Source: Lujinxingia litoralis (GTDB lineage: Bacteria; Myxococcota_A; Bradymonadia; Bradymonadales; Bradymonadaceae). From it: 64,000 nt of DNA. The DNA lies in assembly GCF_003260125.1 (NCBI RefSeq), contig NZ_QHKO01000003.1, forward strand, positions 372,845 to 436,844, read 5' to 3'. Made by a program: the position numbers and the translations under genes. Under the pieces are notes generated by a model. That model made no database searches. It saw only the letters and a list, made by a program, of their open reading frames with translations, and had not been told where the DNA came from. Of this stretch, positions 7,739 through 16,627 are shown piece after piece; position 1 is the stretch's first letter; each line of letters begins with the position of its first letter.

Positions 7739-9361
7739 TTAGCTCCGCTCGCGGTTAAGGCGCCGGGCCAGCGCGAGGCGGTCCGGGGTGCCGGAGGAGG
7801 TCCGGGGCAACTGATCGATGGGTAGCACGCGGTCGGGGACCAGATGGGCGGGGAGCTGACGGCGGCAGGCGGCGAGGATGGCGGCCACGTCCAGGGGATG
7901 GTCCAGGGTGGTGGCGACCAGGGCGATCAGGCCGGCAGGCCAGTCGGTGTCTTGAGGCCAGGGCAGCACCGCGGCGTGGCGATGACCGCAGGCCTGTTGG
8001 AGGGCCTGGTCGAGTTCGCTCAGTTCGATGAGCTCGCCGCCCAGGTAGACCTGGTCGTCATGGCGAGGCCCCAGGTCGAAGGCGCCGCCCTGGCCCAGGT
8101 GCGCCTGGTGGCCGGTGCGCAGCCAGGGGCCGGGGGCGGGGGTAGCGCCGGGGGCGTCACCGGGTTCGACGCAGGGCGAGGGAGAGGCGTCGGCGGGGTT
8201 GGGGCAGGGGACCTGAGGGCCGCTGACCACCAGCTCGCCGGGCTGGCCGGGGGCTGGCGAGCGGAGCTCGGAGGAGAGGGTGGAGGCCTGGTGGCCGTCG
8301 AAGAGGGTGAGGCGATCGGGGTCGGTGCCGGGCGTTGCGGCAGCGGGGGCGTGGGTGGATGAAGGGCTGGCCTGGGGGCGCTGGAGCCCGCGGGAGGCCA
8401 GCGCGGGGCCAGCCTGAGGGGGGCCCCACATGGAGGTGATCAGGCTCTTGGGGGCAGCGCGGTGCCAGGCGTGGGCCAGGTCGGCGTCGAGCGGCGGCCC
8501 GAAAAAGAGTGAGGAGCGCAGGTCGCCGAAGGCATCTTCGGCGAGTTCGCCGGTGCGCCAGAGCCCGGCGGCCAGGGCCGGCCAGCCGGCGAAGCGGGTG
8601 AGGCGATGCGCCTGTATTTTTGCGGCGAGTCGGGGGCGGGCCGAGCGGCCCAGGGCGACCAGTGTGGCGCCGGCCTGCCAGGTGGTGAGCATGTCATGGA
8701 GGGCCTGGCTCAGGCGCAGGTCAAAGATCTGGGAGACGCGGTCGTCGGGATCGAGATCCAGGCTGCGCGCGACCTGATCCACGTAATGGATCAGCGCCTG
8801 GTGGGAGAGGCTCAGCGCGTGCAGGCGAGCCGCCCCGCCGACGTAGGTGATGTAGGCCGGGTGTGTGGGGTTCTCGGGAGCGAGGAGTTCGGCCTCGGCG
8901 GTGACGAGTTGTTTCTGATCGGCGAAGCGATGACGGCGGTGGCGCGCGCTTAGTCCGCGCAGCGCGTCGGTCTCCGGGGTGAGGATCAGCAGCGGGCGAC
9001 CGCTGGCGGCCAGGAGTCCGTCGACGCGGTCCAGGGCCTGAGGCCCTACGACCAGCGCGTCGACGCCGCTGGCGGCGATGATGGCGTGGACGCGGCCGGG
9101 AGGGTCAAAGGGATCCAGGGGCAGGATGGCGCGCCTGCAGCCCGTGGCGGCCAGGGCGCCGGCGTAGGCGCTTAAGCTGTGGCTGGCGTAGACTCCCAGA
9201 AGGGGGGATTCCCCCGGGGCGCCGGCCTGGACCCGGGCGGCGATCGCCGCGGCCAGGCGTTCGAGTTCCTCATAGGTGACATTCTCGGTATCCAGACGTA
9301 GAGCGGTGCGGGTGCAGTGCAGCCGGGCGGCTTGCACAAAGCCGCGAAGCAACGATGCCAT
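7739..9361 (-). CDS. AMP-binding (NRPS A-domain-like) protein with degenerate active site
   Basis: A 540-residue protein of the acyl-CoA synthetase/NRPS adenylation family by length, N-terminal fold pattern (T-Y-E-E-L-E-R-L-A) and the C-terminal L-P-R-T-S-S-G. Key motifs are broken. The A3 loop, normally Y-T-S-G-S-T-G-x-P-K-G, reads Y-V-G-G-A-A-R-L-H-A-L. A5 has W-G-P-P-Q instead of Y-G-P-T-E. A7 has L-R-T-G-H instead of R-T-G-D. The A10 lysine is replaced (S-S-G-T-P-D-R). The fold is probably kept while ATP use is doubtful. It may be a substrate-binding or scaffold pseudoenzyme for the AAC(3)-type protein encoded immediately downstream. Confidence 0.75.
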   Translation of the reverse strand: MASLLRGFVQAARLHCTRTALRLDTENVTYEELERLAAAIAARVQAGAPGESPLLGVYASHSLSAYAGALAATGCRRAILPLDPFDPPGRVHAIIAASGVDALVVGPQALDRVDGLLAASGRPLLILTPETDALRGLSARHRRHRFADQKQLVTAEAELLAPENPTHPAYITYVGGAARLHALSLSHQALIHYVDQVARSLDLDPDDRVSQIFDLRLSQALHDMLTTWQAGATLVALGRSARPRLAAKIQAHRLTRFAGWPALAAGLWRTGELAEDAFGDLRSSLFFGPPLDADLAHAWHRAAPKSLITSMWGPPQAGPALASRGLQRPQASPSSTHAPAAATPGTDPDRLTLFDGHQASTLSSELRSPAPGQPGELVVSGPQVPCPNPADASPSPCVEPGDAPGATPAPGPWLRTGHQAHLGQGGAFDLGPRHDDQVYLGGELIELSELDQALQQACGHRHAAVLPWPQDTDWPAGLIALVATTLDHPLDVAAILAACRRQLPAHLVPDRVLPIDQLPRTSSGTPDRLALARRLNRERS

Positions 9362-9495
9362 GGGTCCCCCCCGGGATAATTGGATGCGTTGGTGCGTACG
9401 CTAAAAAAAGTAGACCCGACTCCCCCGGTGGAAAGGTTCCAATCGGCCCTCAATCTGGCAAATCCCCCGGAACATCCCCTTTGTGGAGGTCGCCC

Positions 9496-9969
9496 ATGCC
9501 CACGCTGGAAACACTCGCCCATCGCGCCCGGCAACTGGAAAAGTCGTTTAAAAAACGCGTGAAGCTCTTTAAGCGTCAGGCCGAGGGGGCGAAGGACTCG
9601 ACGAAGAAGTCCGGGAAGGCGCAGGAGCCCCTGGATCCGGTGAGTCTGGAGAGTTTGAGGCGCCAGGCCATTGAGGTGGCCGATCTGGAGATGACCCTGG
9701 GAGGGTGGGGAGCCTCGGAGCCCCGGGCGCTGGTGATGGAGGGAGAGGTGGTGGCCGGGCCGCTGAGTCCGGGGCAGCTGGTGGCGCTGGAGGCGTGGCT
9801 TAAGCGGGTGGTGCAGATGTATCAGGCCGCCGGAGAGGAGAGGCGCGCGGAGCGCGCCGGCGAGGTACGCCGGGAGGTGCGGGCCCTGCTGGAGAGCTGG
9901 CGCAAGGAGGAGCTGGCCACGGCGCGGGCCGGCGAGTCGATTCTGGCGTTTATTGAGCGGGAGCGCTGA
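9496..9969 (+). CDS. Hypothetical helical protein
   Basis: A 157-residue protein that I do not recognise. It is strongly charged and helical, with Lys-rich K-S-F-K-K-R-V-K-L-F-K-R near the start and Glu/Arg-rich segments in the C-terminal half (G-E-E-R-R-A-E-R-A-G-E-V-R-R-E-V-R) that look like a coiled coil. There is no signal peptide or membrane segment. The start at 9496 is chosen because GGAGG lies 6 nt upstream; an open frame back to 9355 has no such site. It is divergent from the AMP-binding gene. Confidence 0.65.
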   Translation: MPTLETLAHRARQLEKSFKKRVKLFKRQAEGAKDSTKKSGKAQEPLDPVSLESLRRQAIEVADLEMTLGGWGASEPRALVMEGEVVAGPLSPGQLVALEAWLKRVVQMYQAAGEERRAERAGEVRREVRALLESWRKEELATARAGESILAFIERER

Positions 9970-9979
9970 AGGGGAGCGG

Positions 9980-10017
9980 CGGGCGCCGGGGCGGCCTGGG
10001 ACCGGCGTCGGCGCCCG
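9980..10017. terminator. Hairpin between convergent genes
   Basis: CGGGCGCCG at 9980-9988 pairs with CGGCGCCCG at 10009-10017. It sits 10 nt after the hypothetical gene and 15 nt before the gpt stop. There is no T-run, so this is only a terminator-like hairpin. Confidence 0.45.
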
Positions 10018-10032
10018 GGGGAAGTTGGGAGC

Positions 10033-10548
10033 TCAGGGGGTGGGAGGCCGGTGGCGCTGTTCTTGTTCGATGAGGGGCGGGGCGAAGCTCAGTTCCATAT
10101 CCCAGGGAAAACGAATCCAGGTGTCCTGGGTCACCGTGCGCACGCAGTGGTCGACCTGTGCGCGCCCCTCGGGCTTGGCGTAGACGGTGGCGAAGGTGGC
10201 GTGGGGCAACATCTCGCGCAGCCGGGTGGCGGTGGCGCCGGTATCGACCAGATCGTCGACCAGGAGCATGCCCTGGCCGTCGCCGGCGGCGGGTTTGATC
10301 AGGCGCAGGTTTTCGGAGCGTTCCCGGGCCTCGGTGCCCTCGTAGCTGGCGATGCAGACGGTGTCGATCAGCCGGATGTCGAGCTCCCGGGCGACGATGG
10401 CCGCCGGGATCAGGCCGCCGCGGGTCACGGCGATGATCCCCTCAAAGGGATAGGCCGGGTCGCGCAGGAGCATCTGGCAGAGCTGGCGGGTGTCGCGGTG
10501 AAGTTCTTCCCAGGAGACAAAAAAGTCCTGCTTGTAGGTCGCGCACAT
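10033..10548 (-). CDS. gpt: Xanthine/guanine phosphoribosyltransferase
   Basis: A 171-residue purine salvage enzyme that transfers the phosphoribosyl group of PRPP to xanthine or guanine. It follows E. coli Gpt closely: F-x-V-S-W-E-E-L at the start, G-I-I-A-V-T-R-G-G-L-I-P, D-T-V-C-I-A-S-Y, the PRPP loop L-L-V-D-D-L-V-D-T-G-A-T-A, and D-T-W-I-x-F-P-W-D-M near the end. I start it at 10548 (M-C-A-T-Y), with GAGGGA upstream; an in-frame ATG farther up gives a Pro/Ala-rich extension not seen in the family. It is separated from crtD by about 75 nt on the same strand and may be transcribed on its own. Confidence 0.9.
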   Translation of the reverse strand: MCATYKQDFFVSWEELHRDTRQLCQMLLRDPAYPFEGIIAVTRGGLIPAAIVARELDIRLIDTVCIASYEGTEARERSENLRLIKPAAGDGQGMLLVDDLVDTGATATRLREMLPHATFATVYAKPEGRAQVDHCVRTVTQDTWIRFPWDMELSFAPPLIEQEQRHRPPTP

Positions 10549-10623
10549 CGTTCCCTCGTCGGCAGCGGGTGGGGGGGAGACTACAGCCGGAGTCTTTAGC
10601 ACTCCGGAGCCCGGGTCGACCAG

Positions 10624-12102
10624 CTACACCCGATCGAGGAGCAGGGATTCGGCGGCCTGACGGCCCGATTGCAGGCAGAGGGGCACGCCGCCGCCGGGAT
10701 GGGCGCTGCCGCTGGCCAGGTAGAGGCCCGGGAGCCCGGCGGCGCGGTTGGCCGGGCGTTTAAAGGCGGCAAAGCGGGAGTTGGAGGCCGCGCCGTAGAT
10801 GCTGCCGCGACTGCCCGGAAAGCGCGTGGCCAGAGCGTCGGGGGTGCGCACCCAGACTGGCGCGTCGTCGGGAGCGAGGAGGCCGGTGCGTACCAGGCGT
10901 TCGGTGATGTGCCGGGTGTGGGCGTGCCAGTCGGTGGCGGTGGAGCCATCGGGGGCGGTGGCCGGGGCGTTGGTCATGGCAAAGAGGGGTTCGTGCTCCT
11001 GCCAGCCCGGCGCGGCGTGGGCTTTTTCCTGGGCGCAGAGGTAGATGGTGGGCGCCTGTGGGGCGCGCTGGCGGTCGAAGATGTCGACAAACTCCTCCAG
11101 GTAGTCGCCGTCGGGGAAGAGCACCTGGTGGGCGGGGCGCTGGGCCGGGGAGCGCCGGCGGGCCTGGAAGAGGGCGGTGTAGCCCGACATGGAGGGAGTG
11201 GGGTCGGGGGCGATGCCGTGCGCGGTGTCCTCGCTTAAGAGGTCGTGGACCAGATGCGCGACGTCGGCGTTGATGATCAGGCGATCGGCGCGGAGGCGGT
11301 CGCCGTGAATGCGGAGTTCGAACCCGTCGTTGTGGCGAGCGATGCGCTCCACCGGGCTCTGGAAGCTAAAGCGCACGCCCTGGTGTTGGGCCGCCTCAAA
11401 GAGGGCGGTGGCCAGGCGGCGCATTCCGCCCTCGATGCCGTAGCAGCCCAGGCCCAGCTCCACCCAGGCGATGCAGTTGAGCGTAGCCGGGGCCTGCCGC
11501 GGGTCGGAGCCGTTGTAGGTGGCGTAGCGGTAGAAGAGGTCGCGCAGCTCCGGGCTGCGGATCTGGGCGTCGATGGCGGCCTTCATGGTGCGCATCGGAT
11601 CGATGGCACGCATCTTTGCGAGCGCCGAGAGGCCGAGCTTGAACACGCCCCCAAAGGAGGGCGCCGGGCCCATCACGAAGTTCGGCGCGGCGGCCTCCCA
11701 GATGCGCCGGCAGTAGTTCAGGAAGTTCTCAAACTCGCCGGCGGCCTTCCGGTCCAGCGTCTGGGCGATGGCCCGGGCGGTGTCGGCCGGATCGAAGTGC
11801 ACATCCAGGGCGGTGCCGCTGCCGAAGTGGTAGCGAAAGAGGTGCTCGGGGTGGATGAGCTTGAGGTGCTCTTCGAGGCGCAGATCGGCGGCCTCAAAGA
11901 GTTCGGTGAGGACCCCGGGCATGGTGAGCACGCTGGGGCCGGTATCAAAGGCCAGGCCCTGATGGTGGGCGGTGCCGACTTTGCCGCCGGGGCCCTCCAG
12001 GGCATCGACAACCAGAATGTCCAGATCGGGATGGGCGCTCAGGCGCAGAGCGGCCGAGAGCCCTCCCATGCCGGCGCCGACAATCACTACACGCTCGCTC
12101 AT
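10624..12102 (-). CDS. crtD: CrtD-type carotenoid 3,4-desaturase
   Basis: A 492-residue FAD-dependent amine-oxidase-family enzyme. The N-terminal Rossmann motif is V-I-V-G-A-G-M-G-G-L-S-A-A-L-R-L; the family motif D-A-L-E-G-P-G-G-K-V-G and D-T-G-P-S-V-L-T-M-P follow; the C-terminal G-L-Y-L-A-S-G-S-A-H-P-G-G-G-V-P closes the FAD site. It belongs to the CrtI/CrtD group; assignment to CrtD (methoxy/hydroxyneurosporene 3,4-desaturase) rests on the adjacent crtC and on crtI being present separately. The ATG overlaps the crtC stop (ATGA). It is the last gene of the operon and would extend conjugation at the hydrated acyclic end. Confidence 0.85.
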   Translation of the reverse strand: MSERVVIVGAGMGGLSAALRLSAHPDLDILVVDALEGPGGKVGTAHHQGLAFDTGPSVLTMPGVLTELFEAADLRLEEHLKLIHPEHLFRYHFGSGTALDVHFDPADTARAIAQTLDRKAAGEFENFLNYCRRIWEAAAPNFVMGPAPSFGGVFKLGLSALAKMRAIDPMRTMKAAIDAQIRSPELRDLFYRYATYNGSDPRQAPATLNCIAWVELGLGCYGIEGGMRRLATALFEAAQHQGVRFSFQSPVERIARHNDGFELRIHGDRLRADRLIINADVAHLVHDLLSEDTAHGIAPDPTPSMSGYTALFQARRRSPAQRPAHQVLFPDGDYLEEFVDIFDRQRAPQAPTIYLCAQEKAHAAPGWQEHEPLFAMTNAPATAPDGSTATDWHAHTRHITERLVRTGLLAPDDAPVWVRTPDALATRFPGSRGSIYGAASNSRFAAFKRPANRAAGLPGLYLASGSAHPGGGVPLCLQSGRQAAESLLLDRV

Positions 12103-13298
12103 CGCTGCTCCTCGGGGCTCGGGGGGGGCTCGACAGGAGGGGCGTGCGCCGGCGCCGCCGTGGCGCCCGGGAGCCAGCTCTGGACCAGGCGGCGCACTCG
12201 CCCCTGCCGGGGGCCGGTGAAGAGGGGCAGCCAGATGGAGTTGGAGGCCTGGCGCCGGTGCACCCGCATGCGCACCAGGGGGCGATGCACGTCGAGATCG
12301 ATGCGCGCGGGGTCGCAGACCTCGTTGATGCCGCGGGCAACCTCGTCGCGCTCGTGGTCGTGGGCCCGGGGCACCGCGCGCAGGTAAAAGGGGCCGCTGT
12401 CGATGCGGTGGCGGTTGTCGATGGTGATCAGGGGGCGACCCTCGCGCTCGATGACCTGGGTCGGCCACCAGCGCATCGCCCCCATGTTTTTGGCCGGGGC
12501 GCTGCGGCGCAGGCTAAGCCCCGGGAGGATGTGTGCCTGGCCGGATGAGTCGAGCTCGACAAAGAGTGACTGCGTCGGGCGTTGCGGATCCCGGGGGTAG
12601 AGCACGTAGTAGATGAACTCGCGCGAGGGAAAGGCCAGCCGCCCCCAGGTCCACAGATCGATGCCCAGATCGTGCATGGGGCGGCGGCCCCCGTTGCGGT
12701 CGTGGTAGACGCGGCCCTCAAAGTGCACGGTTTTGTTGTGGGCGTGCAGGGTGGCCCGGCCGGTGGCCACGGCCAGGAGAGGCGTCCAGTCGTGATCGGG
12801 CAGGGGATCGATGAGGCGGTGGGCCGGATCGGGGGCACGTCCGGAATGGGTGATGGCCGGGCCGGTGGCGTCGATCGTGGCCTGAGCCAGCGCACCGGTG
12901 GGCATGGTGAGGTGCAGTTGGAGGTGGACCCGGCGCTGGCCATCGCGCTGCACGCTCTCGAGCACGCTCTGGCCGAAGCGCCAGAGGTCGCCGTGGGGGC
13001 CCGGGGACCATTGGACCTCGTGGGGGGCGAACTCCTGGAGGACGTAGAAGTCGAGTTTGCCGCCACGGAAGCTGGCCAGGTTGAGGCTGGGGCGGAGCGC
13101 CGGCGTCTGGGGGTGTCCGCGGCGGGCGGCTGAGGTGTAGCCGGGCAAGAAGGGCAGTCCAAAGCTCCAGATGCACACCAGGCCGTTGCCCCGCGCGTCG
13201 ACCAGATCGAGGTACCACCAGGCGAAGCCCCCCGGGGCGTGGAGAAGGTCGGGGTGGATGCCGCTGCCGGCGGGAGAGAGGTGCAGAAGGTCGCTCAT
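12099..13298 (-). CDS. crtC: Carotenoid 1,2-hydratase (hydroxyneurosporene synthase)
   Basis: A 399-residue protein of the CrtC/AttH-like lipocalin-fold family. The N-terminal signature F-A-W-W-Y-L-D-L-V-D and the downstream W-S-P-G-P-H-G-D-L, H-D-W-T-P and Y-H-D-R-N-G-G fit CrtC enzymes, which add water to the 1,2 double bond of an acyclic psi end group. The start ATG overlaps the crtB stop (ATGA) and the stop overlaps the crtD start in the same way. The last 25 residues are Pro/Ala-rich. No glycosyltransferase or acyltransferase that would modify the new hydroxyl is in the window. Confidence 0.88.
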   Translation of the reverse strand: MSDLLHLSPAGSGIHPDLLHAPGGFAWWYLDLVDARGNGLVCIWSFGLPFLPGYTSAARRGHPQTPALRPSLNLASFRGGKLDFYVLQEFAPHEVQWSPGPHGDLWRFGQSVLESVQRDGQRRVHLQLHLTMPTGALAQATIDATGPAITHSGRAPDPAHRLIDPLPDHDWTPLLAVATGRATLHAHNKTVHFEGRVYHDRNGGRRPMHDLGIDLWTWGRLAFPSREFIYYVLYPRDPQRPTQSLFVELDSSGQAHILPGLSLRRSAPAKNMGAMRWWPTQVIEREGRPLITIDNRHRIDSGPFYLRAVPRAHDHERDEVARGINEVCDPARIDLDVHRPLVRMRVHRRQASNSIWLPLFTGPRQGRVRRLVQSWLPGATAAPAHAPPVEPPPSPEEQR

Positions 13299-14242
13299 GC
13301 GTGAATGCCAGGAAGGCCGCGCAGCTCGCGGTGGAGGTCGGGATTGTGGGAGGGGGCCCGGGCGGGCCGCTGGCCCAGGGTGCTCAACCAGGCCAGGCAC
13401 CCGCCGGCGGCGCGCAGGATTCGCCCCGCTGGTGAGACGATGGTGCGCCCGCGCAGGGGGTTGGCGCCGCGGGCACGCAGTTTCAGGCCGATGGCGCGGT
13501 AGACGCGGCTGGCCACCATGATGGCCGCGCGCGAGCGCGCCGGGATGTAGACCATCCCGCGCTCGGCGCTGCGGTAGTAGTGCTCGGCCAGGTCCAGGAG
13601 CTCGGTAACCACGCTGGCGAGCGCGGCGGTATCGGCGCGCTCTTCGAGCAGATGCGCCGGGTGCAGACCCCGGGCCTGGAGGCGTCGGGCCGGGAGGTAG
13701 ACGCGGCCCATCCGGGCGTCTTCGAGCACGTCGCGGCAGATGTTGGTGAGTTGCATGCCCACGCCCAGATCGATGGCGTGGGCGATGGCGCGCGGGTCGG
13801 TCACGCCGAGCACCGCGCACATCATCACGCCGACGGTGCCGGCGACCCGGTAAGCGTAGCGCAGCAGCTCAGCGTCGGATGCCACGCAGACCTCTCCCAG
13901 ATCGCTTTCCACGCCTTCGATGAGCTCGAAGACGTAGGCCAGATCCAGGTCCCGGCGTCGGGCCATCTCCAGAAAGGAGGTGATAAGCGGGCGCGGGGCG
14001 TGCTCCCCGCGCAGCTCTCGGCGCAGCTCATCGAGTCCGCGGCGGGCCTGCTGCGGAGTCGCCGCCTCATCGGCCGTGTCGTCGATCAGGCGGCAGAGCG
14101 CGTAGAGGTGCGCGGCGTCTCCGCGGCGATCGCTCGGGAGAAAGTACGAGGCCAGCCGAAAGGAGCGCGAACCCCGGGCCAGAATCTGCTCGTGGACGCG
14201 AACCAGTTCGGTGGAGCTGCGCGGTTCAGCGGGGGAACTCAT
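13295..14242 (-). CDS. crtB: Phytoene synthase
   Basis: A 315-residue squalene/phytoene synthase-family protein that condenses two geranylgeranyl diphosphates into phytoene. The first Asp-rich motif is D-D-T-A-D at 54-58, preceded by A-L-C-R-L-I. The second is in L-T-N-I-C-R-D-V-L-E-D-A with G-R-V-Y-L-P after it, and the S-R-S-F near residue 25 is also conserved. ATGA overlaps link it to crtI upstream and crtC downstream. No GGPP synthase (crtE) gene lies in the window, so the precursor must come from elsewhere in the genome. Confidence 0.93.
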   Translation of the reverse strand: MSSPAEPRSSTELVRVHEQILARGSRSFRLASYFLPSDRRGDAAHLYALCRLIDDTADEAATPQQARRGLDELRRELRGEHAPRPLITSFLEMARRRDLDLAYVFELIEGVESDLGEVCVASDAELLRYAYRVAGTVGVMMCAVLGVTDPRAIAHAIDLGVGMQLTNICRDVLEDARMGRVYLPARRLQARGLHPAHLLEERADTAALASVVTELLDLAEHYYRSAERGMVYIPARSRAAIMVASRVYRAIGLKLRARGANPLRGRTIVSPAGRILRAAGGCLAWLSTLGQRPARAPSHNPDLHRELRGLPGIHA

Positions 14243-15768
14243 GCCGATACCCGGGGCTGGAGTGAGGGTGAGGGGAGGGGGACTTTATGCGCCGGCGCCG
14301 GAACGAGCTTTTCCAGGACCTTGGCCGAGGTGATCACGCCGGGCAGGCCGGCGCCCGGGTGGACGCCGGCGCCCACGAAGTAGAGTCCATCAATGTCTTT
14401 GGAGCGGTTATGGTAGCGGAACCAGGCCGATTGCGTAAGCCGGGGCTCCGGCCCAAAGCCGGCTCCGCTGGCCGAGCGCAGCTCCTGCTGGAAGTAGTCC
14501 GGGCTGGTCCAGAACTGGGTGGTGATATGCTGGCGCAGTCCGGGCATATGGCGCGCTTCCAGGCTCTGGAGGATGCGCTCCATGTATTCGGGGCCCTGGG
14601 CCTCCCAGTCGATGCCGCTCTCGTTGTTGGGCACCGGGCTGAGCACGTAGAAGCAGTCGTGGCCTTCGGGTGCCAGCGAGGGGTCGGAGGCGGTGGGGCG
14701 GTGCAGGTAGAGGGAGAAGTCCTCGGCCAGCACCTTTTTGTTGAAGATATCGTCGAGCAGGCCCCGGTAGCGGGGCCCGAGCACGATGGTGTGGTGCTTG
14801 ATGTCTTCGTATTTTTTGTCGGTGCCGAAGAAGCCCACAAAGAGGCCCATGGACTGCTTGACCCGCTCCACGCGGCGGTCGCTGTTTTTGGAGCGATGTT
14901 CCGGGGCCACCATCTTTTTGTAGGTCATGGAGGGGTCGGCGTTGCTGACCACAAACTGGCACGCAATACGCTCGCCGGATTCGGTGCGCACGGCGGTGGC
15001 GCGGCCCCCTTCGACCTCGATCTCGGCCACCGGAGTGTTGAGGCGAACCTCCACGCCGATCTCGTCGATCAGGCGCATCATGCCCGCGACGATCGCGGTG
15101 GTGCCGCCCCTGGCGAAGTGCACCCCCCATTTGCGTTCCAGCCAGTGGATGAGCAGGTAGATCGAGGTCACATTAAAGGGGTTCCCGCCCACCAGGAGGG
15201 GCTGGAAGGTAAAGACCTGCCGCAGGCGCTCGTCTTTGATGTACTTGGCCACCAGGCTGTAGACCGAGCGGTAGTTCTCCAGCTTCATCATGTCCGGCAC
15301 GACCCGCATCATGTCCATGATGGTGTCGAAGGGCTGGTCGGCGAGCTGGGTATAGCCCACATCAAAGATGCGCCGGGAGTGTTCGGCCAGGCGCCGGTAG
15401 CCCTGAACGTCGTCCGGGTTGAACTCGGCGATCTGGGCCAGCAGGCGCTCTTCGTCGCCCACGTAATCAAAGGCCGACCCGTCGGGGAAGGTGATGCGGT
15501 AGAAGGGGTCGACGGGCATCATCTCCACAAAATCATTGATGTCGCGCCCGACCAGCTCAAAGAGCTCGTGGAAGAGGTAGGGGGCGGTGATCACCGTGGG
15601 GCCGGCGTCGAAGGTGTAGCCCTCGCGCTTGAAGACGCTGGCCCGTCCTCCGGGCTGATCGCGGGCTTCCAGAAGGGTGACCGGGTAGCCCATGGCGCGC
15701 AGACGTATGGCGGCCGAGAGGCCACCGAAGCCCGAACCGATGACGATGACAGGGGAGGTGTTGGACAC
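14239..15768 (-). CDS. crtI: Phytoene desaturase
   Basis: A 509-residue bacterial-type phytoene desaturase, which introduces the double bonds that turn phytoene into neurosporene or lycopene. It has the N-terminal V-I-G-S-G-F-G-G-L-S-A-A-I-R-L dinucleotide motif, P-G-G-R-A-S-V-F, F-D-A-G-P-T-V-I-T-A-P, and the C-terminal family signature G-L-Y-F-V-G-A-G-V-H-P-G-A-G-L-P-G-V. The length is normal. The ATG lies 88 nt after the crtW stop, the only real gap in the operon; the stop overlaps the crtB start. Confidence 0.95.
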   Translation of the reverse strand: MSNTSPVIVIGSGFGGLSAAIRLRAMGYPVTLLEARDQPGGRASVFKREGYTFDAGPTVITAPYLFHELFELVGRDINDFVEMMPVDPFYRITFPDGSAFDYVGDEERLLAQIAEFNPDDVQGYRRLAEHSRRIFDVGYTQLADQPFDTIMDMMRVVPDMMKLENYRSVYSLVAKYIKDERLRQVFTFQPLLVGGNPFNVTSIYLLIHWLERKWGVHFARGGTTAIVAGMMRLIDEIGVEVRLNTPVAEIEVEGGRATAVRTESGERIACQFVVSNADPSMTYKKMVAPEHRSKNSDRRVERVKQSMGLFVGFFGTDKKYEDIKHHTIVLGPRYRGLLDDIFNKKVLAEDFSLYLHRPTASDPSLAPEGHDCFYVLSPVPNNESGIDWEAQGPEYMERILQSLEARHMPGLRQHITTQFWTSPDYFQQELRSASGAGFGPEPRLTQSAWFRYHNRSKDIDGLYFVGAGVHPGAGLPGVITSAKVLEKLVPAPAHKVPLPSPSLQPRVSA

Positions 15769-15856
15769 GATAGGGCTCCGAGATACAGGGGTTGAAGAGT
15801 TATTGAGCAGTCAATTCCAGCAGGCGCAGAGCAGTATGGGCACGTGTGAACAGGGT

Positions 15857-16627
15857 TCAAGTGTTTTGAATAGGTTTTGAATTTGATTTTTTGATGAGAT
15901 GCTTTTTCCGAAAGCCGGGCAGGGCCCACCAGGGGATGTCGGGGCGCTGGTGATGCTCCCGGTGGTAGCCAAAGTGGTAGCAGGTCAGAAATGAGAGCCA
16001 GGGAGCGAAGTCGTTGGAGGAGGCGCGGTGGTGATCGGCGTAGCCGCGGGCGGGGCGGCGGTGGGGCAGGTAGGTGCCGAAGTAGAAGAGCTGCAGGGTG
16101 CTCAGGAGCGAGGGCAAGACCCAGAAGAGGAGCAGGTTGGGCAGGGGCACTGAGAGCAGGTGGTGCAGGATGTTGAAGACGAGTGCCATGCCCACCAGCT
16201 GTCCGGCGGAGACGTAGCCCTTGAGAAAGTGCAGGTACCAGCGCAGCGGATCGGGGTGCTGCCCGTCGTGGAAGTCGGGGTCTTCGGGGCTGGCCGGGTG
16301 GGCGTGGTGAGCGTGGTGGCTCTGGAGCAGCCGGGTGTAGGAGAAGAGCGCATAGAGGAGCACGGCCAGCCGGCCCAGGGCGTGATTGAGACGCGGGAAG
16401 TCGGGGGCCACGCTGCGGTGCATTGCATCGTGGGCGGTGATGAAGAGGCCGGTGTAGAGAAAGGTCATCAGCGCGACCAGGAGAGGCGCGGCCGCGAGCA
16501 CGAGGGGGCTCAGGCTCAGGGGCAGGGTCAGCGCCAGTGCCAGGCCACCGGACCAGGCGCTCAGTATGGCGAGGGCTGAAAGGAGCCCGCGCGCGCTGTG
16601 GTATCGGGGACGTTGGTAGGTGTTCAT
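15857..16627 (-). CDS. crtW: CrtW-type beta-carotene 4-ketolase
   Basis: A 256-residue integral-membrane di-iron oxygenase of the fatty-acid-hydroxylase/desaturase superfamily. The three His clusters are H-D-A-M-H, H-H-A-H-H (S-H-H-A-H-H-A-H) and H-R-E-H-H, with four to five hydrophobic segments around them. G-L-F-I-T-A-H-D-A-M-H and the C-terminal Y-H-F-G-Y-H-R-E-H-H match CrtW rather than CrtR-type hydroxylases. It should place a keto group at C4 of a beta-ionone ring made by the upstream cyclase. The ATG overlaps the cyclase stop (ATGA). Confidence 0.88.
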   Translation of the reverse strand: MNTYQRPRYHSARGLLSALAILSAWSGGLALALTLPLSLSPLVLAAAPLLVALMTFLYTGLFITAHDAMHRSVAPDFPRLNHALGRLAVLLYALFSYTRLLQSHHAHHAHPASPEDPDFHDGQHPDPLRWYLHFLKGYVSAGQLVGMALVFNILHHLLSVPLPNLLLFWVLPSLLSTLQLFYFGTYLPHRRPARGYADHHRASSNDFAPWLSFLTCYHFGYHREHHQRPDIPWWALPGFRKKHLIKKSNSKPIQNT

